Assembly: GCA_028565635.1 (NCBI GenBank)
Contig: JAOXYB010047192.1
Span: 1-12,178 of the forward strand
Direction: 5' to 3'
Source of the DNA: Phoronis ovalis
Lineage: Eukaryota; Phoronida; Phoronidae
DNA length: 12,178 bases
In this document: positions 7,681 through 12,178 of the stretch, in pieces
How the letters are laid out: each line of letters starts with the position of its first letter
Numbering within the stretch: position 1 is the first letter of the stretch
Position numbers and translations under genes: made by a program
The notes under the pieces: generated by a model
Seen by the model: only the letters and a program-made list of their open reading frames with translations
Databases searched by the model: none
Told to the model about the DNA's origin: nothing

Positions 7681-8513
7681 AATGGTAGTTAGGGTAGTTT
7701 ACGGCGGCTTCGTCAAAGCCAACTTGCTGTCTCCAAAGTTAAAGAACGGGAATATAAGTGTTAAACCATTGCAATTCGGGTTTCAGATCATCAAATATTA
7801 TATTGTAGCATTGCTAAGTCTCTAACACCTCACCTTAACTGAAAACATTGAAATGCTTTCCTGTCTGCACCAGTAAAGTTTGATTTCCTAATATTGTTTA
7901 TTTCACATCTAAGCATATTGTAATATAGATAAATAGTTAATTTAATTTTTATTAAATTAGAAAATGTCAACAACTAGGTCTCTGTCCAGGTATGACCCAA
8001 CTTCCCAGACCCAACTTCCCATAATTTGTCGAAATTTACGGAAGTTATGTACTTTAAAGTATGTTAAGGCTGTATTCCCCTTAAAGTAGCTTGAACCCAG
8101 TTCCTTATGGGTAAAACGTGATCATTATCCTTACCCGGTATCAAAATCTTTACTCAGTATCAAAATATTTTAATATCCAATATCACCCCCCAGGTATATT
8201 AATATATACAACTGCTTATATAATACAATTGCATATATTTCTCTAAAATGAGTATTGACACTTTTTAGGAGCTTTAATGGTTTATTCTGCTCATACGTAT
8301 AAATAATATACAATCAGAATTTAATGTATAAAGATTTTACAATAATAATAATATACAGAAAACAGCCTGAGCACCACTAATTTACAAACTAATTCTTCTC
8401 AAATTTTGTACAGTCAAATGAAGAAATAACAGAGCACAAGTATACATTTTTTGAAATGTAGTAACTTGATGACAATGAAAATTTACTTTTTCTATCTGAC
8501 ACATGATTATATA
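7681..8513. other. Non-coding spacer, one short ORF and short tandem motifs
   Basis: An ATG at 7682 opens 47 codons to TAA 7823-7825; nothing is recognised in it. 'acccaacttccca' occurs twice in tandem near 7996-8023, and 'gtatcaaaat' twice near 8138-8168. No RNA gene or element end is seen before the right arm begins at 8514. Confidence 0.4.
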
Positions 8514-8710
8514 ATTAATATGATTTTAGGAGAATTAAAAAGTGATATATTTTTACAGGAAAAAAAACAATAAAGAAAATATCTCTATATCAAAAATGTT
8601 TACTGATTACATAATCAATTGAGAGACAAATGAAGTAAAATCACTATTTTAATAACTTTCCAAAAACGTATACTTTTATTATATTATGCCCCACTCTCCC
8701 GTGTCACCCG
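8514..8710 (-). repeat. Right ~200-bp terminal inverted repeat of the inner candidate element
   Basis: Complement begins CGGGTGACACGGGAGAG just inside TA (8711-8712) and follows 4639-4839 base for base with few differences. Both diverge after 'aaaatcatattaat'. Confidence 0.75.
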
Positions 8711-9019
8711 TAATTTGTTATTTTAACGTTTTACTGGAAAAAAGTTGGAAACATTATTTACCAGCTTGAGTAATGTACTACCTAACAGGATTCAATATTC
8801 ATAATTTTCAAATTTGCGATTCCTTACCAATGTTCTTGTTTCGCAAATCACTGCTATAATTGTCCATTAATAATTTATTTTGTCACGGAGTAAAAATACA
8901 CTTTACATTTTATGTTCCTATAATTAATAAATAAACTTAATTTATGCAGGATCAGAAATAAAGTAAATTCATCAAGTGGATTTACAAGCAAAATGCCAAA
9001 TGTCCTTGAGATGTTTATA

Positions 9020-9160
9020 TAAGTATATTATATAATGTCGTGCTATCTCCATAACTATGATATCATCTTTTTTTAGCAGAATTTAAAAAAAAAATAATAT
9101 ATTATCATTATATATAATGTATAGTTGTGGAGATAGCATGGCATTCTATAACATACTTAC
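9020..9160. repeat. Small palindrome inside the right arm
   Basis: The arms are about 9020-9063 ('taagtatattatataatg...gctatctccataactatg') and about 9115-9160 ('catagcat'-type complement, 'gatagcatggcattctataa'). A loop of about 50 bases contains T and A runs. The ends diverge moderately. Only one such half is present in the left arm, at 3778-3846, at the deletion junction. It could be a foldback-type miniature element. Confidence 0.7.
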
Positions 9161-9833
9161 ATATAAAAGACGCTTTGGTGCGGGTATCCCGTTTTCACTC
9201 TAAAATAACGTTTTGTAATGTTTTATATTTTTTATTTATTTCCCAAAAAAATATAGTGAAGTTTGTTTTATATACACATTTGTGGGACGAAGAGTAGGAT
9301 ATCTTTAAACGATTGTTGTTGAAATACCCAGGCAGTTATATATGTCGGTTTGATTTCTCGCAGGTTTAAAAGACATTCGATTATATATATTTCTTGCATC
9401 TAGTAAGGGATACCTGGGTCGATTATTTTTAATGCATATACTTCGTACTTCACAATAACAGCTCTATAAATAATTATTTTTTATCAGTTTGCAAACAATA
9501 ACTTTCAATGCATGCTTGCATACCCGCATGTATATTACGATACTGATGAGTAAAGTATTCGCAGTGATACGGCATCCTTAGATGTGCGTAAATATTAAAT
9601 TGGAACCCCGATCACGTTCATTGTATGATGAACTACCACAACTAAGAATATTTGGTTTTCTTGCTCGCGGCTGATACCCGCTGAGGTCAAATCTTGAGCT
9701 ACAGACGGCTATAGCGAACTTATAATGGGGATTTACAAAACAGGATATTCAAAATCCTAAAATTTGAAATTCTGCTGGGTATGGTATGACTCACCTTTCT
9801 CCCACTAAAACGTTAAGAATAACATACGAGTTT

Positions 9834-9846
9834 CAGGGTGACACGG
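9834..9846 (+). other. Orphan TIR-like motif CAGGGTGACACGG
   Basis: Shares GGGTGACACGG with the inner TIRs at 4641 and 8709, and TGACACGG with the mariner TIRs at 10634 and 12003. It is flanked by TT, not TA, and no partner end for it is visible. Confidence 0.45.
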
Positions 9847-9976
9847 CCATCTTGAATAAACAGTTAAAGAAAATTTTAAATAAATGATTACTTTGGAGTT
9901 CATGTTATCAAAAGAATAACGAAGTGTATACTATTATTTGTGTGAGCTATCTACTGGGACCAACCGATTTGATATA

Positions 9977-10006
9977 ACAAAATTCCACCCTGCGGTGAAA
10001 TTTTGT
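9977..10006. repeat. Hairpin, 13-bp arms with 4-base loop
   Basis: ACAAAATTCCACC, loop CTGC, then GGTGAAATTTTGT. Twelve of thirteen positions pair, and the remaining one is a G-T type mismatch. Function unknown. Confidence 0.75.
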
Positions 10007-10060
10007 ATACTGTAAAATGCAGACTAATTTTATAATTTATTTATTTGTTATGAGACAATA

Positions 10061-10227
10061 ATCCATAATGTTTCTATTCCCTGAGATAAGTAACTACCTG
10101 TATATAGTAGCTGCTTTATTGTGTTTTTCATCTAATTTCATAATTCATAATGTTTTTATCATTAGCCTGGGGTAATTTACTACCTGTATAGAGTAGCTGC
10201 TTCATTGTGTTTTTCATCTAATTCCAT
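10061..10227 (-). repeat. Tandem 82-bp duplication resembling a duplicated mini-exon
   Basis: Copies lie at about 10061-10141 and 10143-10227. On the minus strand both start with ATG and read M-[KE]-L-D-E-K-H-N-[KE]-A-A-T-[IL]-Y before an in-frame TAG. In both, the sequence at that point is 'acagGTAG', which fits a splice donor. The frame is kept in both, with only three amino-acid differences, while the rest of the unit diverges more. No family is recognised, and a plain tandem duplication of non-coding DNA remains possible. Confidence 0.8.
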
Positions 10228-10312
10228 GTTCTATGTTTCAGTATAATAATATTTTATAACTTTTTATGCGAAAAATGTGCATATCACAACAATTATAATA
10301 AACCACTATTGA

Positions 10313-10483
10313 CTAGGGATAGGTAAATGCATTTCAGATGAGAACAATAGTAACGAAGATATGGTTGTACTTGAAGACAAATTATTATTAGCCAATCCTG
10401 CAAATCTTTCTGGACGTATCGTGTGCGAAGCAAACAATTTTTTGATGTGTAATAAAGTGAAGAACAATTATAGTAAAATTTGA
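10313..10483 (+). pseudogene. Coding-looking fragment, weakly immunoglobulin-like
   Basis: Open for 56 codons between in-frame stops, with an acceptor-like 'gcatttcag' ending at 10337. The residues include 'EDKLLLANPANLSGRIVCEANN'-type order, which resembles the E-F strand region of an Ig domain (L-x-L ... S-G-x-[YI]-x-C-E-A-N-N). A second open frame, 10461-10691, follows with 'TTYSCSAPSNGE', again reminiscent of an Ig F strand, and is cut by the transposon end at 10634. The two Cys are only about 52 codons apart, too close for two full domains. The resemblance may be fortuitous. Confidence 0.2.
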
Positions 10484-10633
10484 TTTCTTGAGAAAGTTGC
10501 AATCTGTATATAAAAGTAGTTTGAAGGTATTAAAAGTGGCACAATGTGTCATCGCAAAAAAAGAGCCTAGCGGCAAGACAACGTACAGTTGCAGTGCTCC
10601 ATCTAATGGTGAAATCAAACACTACAAAGAATA

Positions 10634-12003
10634 CAGTATGACACGGAAAAGGGTGGACATTTTTGTGCTGTTGCAGAAAATATATAAATAAATAAAATGC
10701 TTTCTAGTGATCCACATTGTATTATTTATCAATAATTACGTTTAATTATGATATTTATTCTCAGTATTTTGTGTTTTCTCCGTGAACAGTGATCACGGCT
10801 TTAACTTGGTCTATATAGCATGGAATTTCGTCAGATATTCCGGTGTTAATTTTCTCCAAACTTGCTGTAAGCGCTTTTTTAACTGTGTTATGGTTGTAGG
10901 TGTAGGATCTTTGTAAACGTTATTGTTCAGAAAACCTCATACATTCTTAATAATGTTTAAGTTGTGTGAATTTACTGGATATTCATCTTTTTTAAAGCAA
11001 ATTAGGAAATAACCAGGGCACCACTTGTGCGCGAATTTACTGGTATGCGCAGGTGCACCATCTTGAAGAAACATTATCAACAAGTTTTCATTTATCAGTT
11101 AGTCCATTGTCTTCTAAGGTAATTATAATGTTAATTCTTCTATATGGAGAATATATTTGACATATTAATAGCTGTAACCATTTTCCCTAAGGAACAAAGT
11201 GAAGGTACGATACACCCTTGGCTGAAACCGAGCCCTAAATCGTGATTTTCGAGTTACTTTTATACAGTACGAACGAGTGGTATACTGTCTTCCTGCAAAC
11301 CCCACACGTTGCCAGTTTATCTATTTAATTAAAATGTAAAACTGATTATTTGGGTGCCTCTTTGGAAGTACAACGTTTTAAGTCCAGAATTTGAGAAGTT
11401 TTTCGAAACTGTACCTTGCTCTCCTTTGTTCTAATGTTTTTTAATTTTTCGTAGGCGTTTGGAACTTTTTCATTTCAGATCACTCTTCATAAACCTTCTG
11501 ACCGTTTCCTTTGATCTTTTCAGACCACGAAAAATCAGTTTCTGGCTGGTCCTGGATTTTGCACGTTTGTACTTTGCTTCGCGAATCAGCCTTTTGGCAG
11601 CGCTAAGGTATTCCCATATCCAGGCTTTCTTGACACCGAACCATAATTTTTCTTAAGGAAAACACTCTTAGATATCATTGACTTGCTTATACCTAGCTTT
11701 TTTGCTGCAGCACGACTACCGTGTCGCATTTCTTGCAGTAAAACGGTCTGTGCTCGTAAGCACACCTGGTCACCTTCCATTTTGAAATTGAAAAATCTTG
11801 TCTAGACATGTACATATATATACGTATCATAAAATATCAGGCACTGGCAAGCACGTGCGTTTTGATTTATATTCTTAGGTGCAAAATGTACTCTTTTAGA
11901 TATGTATACACTAAATACATACTATAATTATTTACATTAGTTTGTCAGTTTAAGTTTATATTATTCTAAATCCAAAATGTCCATATTTCTCCGTGTCATA
12001 CAG
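10634..12003 (-). mobile_element. Full-length decayed Tc1/mariner element (right copy), 1370 bp
   Basis: The TIRs are CAGTATGACACGGAAAAG... at 10634 and its partner CTGTATGACACGGAGAAA... on the complement from 12003. They match at about 25 of the first 30 positions and both run on to GGACATTTT. TA dinucleotides flank both ends (10632-10633 and 12004-12005), as expected of Tc1/mariner target duplication. Total length and the position of the single transposase frame are typical of the superfamily. The element interrupts the open frame at 10461-10633. Confidence 0.88.
10761..11780 (-). pseudogene. Tc1/mariner transposase pseudogene, DD37E-like with Glu changed to Lys
   Basis: Runs from ATG (11778-11780) to a stop at 10761-10763, spanning about 340 codons, the family's usual size. 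The N-terminus has a helix-turn-helix ('HGSRAAAKKLGISKSMISK'), a stop after 64 codons, and then, in another frame, the second helix-turn-helix ('RGLKRSKETVRRFMKSDLK'). Next comes 'SKITIWGSVSAKGV', which matches the K-x-x-x-W-G-x-x-S-x-x-G-V block. Then comes 'LQDGAPAHTSK' with the second catalytic Asp at 11060-11062, followed by 'YPVNSHNLNIIKN' for the usual W-P-x-N-S-P-D-L-N-P-I-E-N. Exactly 37 residues separate the Asp from the Lys (10946-10948) that stands in for Glu. The next Trp codon is now TGA (10937-10939). The first catalytic Asp is also lost. The C-terminus 'ENTKY' is typical. The protein is inactive. Confidence 0.85.
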
Positions 12004-12178
12004 TATAATAAAAGTGATTCTAAACAATTTTCCTATTATCATACATGTAGGATGTAAAGTATGCAGTTCCAAAGTACGCATAGTGAATTATTTTATGTCT
12101 TATTACTTATAAAACTTATAAATTAGTAGACATCTAATGACATAAAAATAACATTTTTCCGCTCCGTCTCTGATACCA
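12004..12178 (-). other. Outer flank of the right arm, non-coding
   Basis: The complement of this stretch matches 2777-2920 with modest substitutions and a few small indels. It lies outside the transposon TIR. This shows that the sequence into which the transposon inserted was itself duplicated. Similarity continues to the window edge. Confidence 0.8.

Larger units (their letters stand above)
4639..8710. mobile_element. Candidate non-autonomous DNA transposon with long TIRs
   Basis: The two ~200-bp TIRs face inward, begin with (G)GGTGACACGGGAGAGTGGGG and are each flanked by TA, which is the Tc1/mariner signature. The 3.7-kb interior encodes no recognisable transposase. It holds AT-rich DNA, a minisatellite and a MITE-like element. 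The doubt is that homology between the two sides does not stop at the TIRs but continues outward as part of the larger inverted repeat. The TIR appearance could therefore be just the inner end of an inverted duplication. Confidence 0.4.
9161..10060. other. Right-arm-specific sequence, no gene seen
   Basis: This stretch has no counterpart in the left arm. No long open frame and no recognised protein. It holds a lone TIR-like motif at about 9834-9846 (CAGGGTGACACGG) and the hairpin 9977-10006. A slightly GC-richer patch lies at 9590-9720. Confidence 0.4.
8514..12178 (-). repeat. Right arm of the large inverted repeat
   Basis: Complementary in order to the left arm (2777-4839), but longer. It keeps about 2 kb, from roughly 9068 to 11125, that the left arm has lost at its 3774/3778 junction, including the 3' half of the transposon. 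It lacks most of the left insert 3954-4472. The complement of the last bases of the window ('tggtatcagagacggagcgg') still aligns with 2777 onward, so the arm probably continues past the window edge. Confidence 0.9.

Noticed and set aside
10293-10618. Two minus-strand open frames of 69 and 76 codons
   Set aside because: They overlap the better-looking plus-strand fragments and each other, with no recognised domain.
11459-11656. 65-codon plus-strand open frame
   Set aside because: Antisense shadow of the right transposase pseudogene on the minus strand.
2777-12178. Inverted repeat as an uncleaved-adapter or assembly palindrome artefact
   Set aside because: The arms differ by many substitutions and by indels of hundreds to about 2000 bases, which a recent artefact would not show.
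2777-12178. Giant virus-like DNA transposon (Maverick/Polinton) ends
   Set aside because: No polymerase, integrase, ATPase or capsid-like frames are present; only a Tc1/mariner transposase is recognisable.

Overview
The window looks like a stretch of nuclear genome from an animal, most likely an aquatic invertebrate. It is strongly AT-rich, has no bacterial operon structure, and no long intact reading frame. It contains one recognisable intron-split animal exon, a tRNA-derived SINE-like remnant, degenerate telomere-like repeats, poly-G and poly-C runs, and several layers of DNA-transposon debris. A mollusc or other lophotrochozoan, or a cnidarian, would fit. The sequence alone does not decide this.

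Region 1-2776 is ordinary gene-flank sequence. The best protein-coding call is a 149-bp terminal exon (399-547, +) whose translation aligns with the C-terminus of CTHRC1 (collagen triple helix repeat-containing protein 1). Downstream is a dispersed direct duplication of about 150 bp (894-1041 and 1226-1379). Its minus strand carries related coding-looking C-termini. The second copy continues into a more GC-rich block with a 13-G run and a recurring C-rich motif. A tRNA-like SINE head (1807-1892, -) and a CCCTAA-type tract (1950-1991) follow.

Region 2777-12178 is dominated by one large imperfect inverted repeat. The left arm is 2777-4839. The right arm runs from 8514 to the right edge of the window and probably continues beyond it. 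A spacer of about 3.7 kb separates them. Both arms carry the same decayed Tc1/mariner element inserted at the same TA. The right copy (10634-12003) is full length, with terminal inverted repeats, TA flanks and a 1.02-kb transposase pseudogene. Its catalytic spacing would be DD37E, but the final Glu codon now reads Lys. The left copy (2921-3774) has lost its 3' half. The innermost ~200 bp of the two arms also look like long TIRs, bounded by TA and opening with (G)GGTGACACGGG. The interval 4639-8710 may therefore be a separate 4.07-kb non-autonomous element. The core TGACACGG recurs at nearly all element ends in the window.

The spacer holds very AT-rich DNA, a 26-bp tandem repeat (6391-6491) and a MITE-like element (6524-6954). 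That element has CCCCGGGG-type ends and a minisatellite of about nine 'ATACCCTGTGGTAAAT' units. The part of the right arm that has no left partner (about 9161-10633) contains a tandem 82-bp duplication resembling a duplicated mini-exon (10061-10227) and a short coding-looking fragment (10313-10483).

No intact transposase, RNA gene, CRISPR array or complete gene is visible. The story of the window is nested transposon decay and inverted duplication downstream of a probable CTHRC1-like gene.
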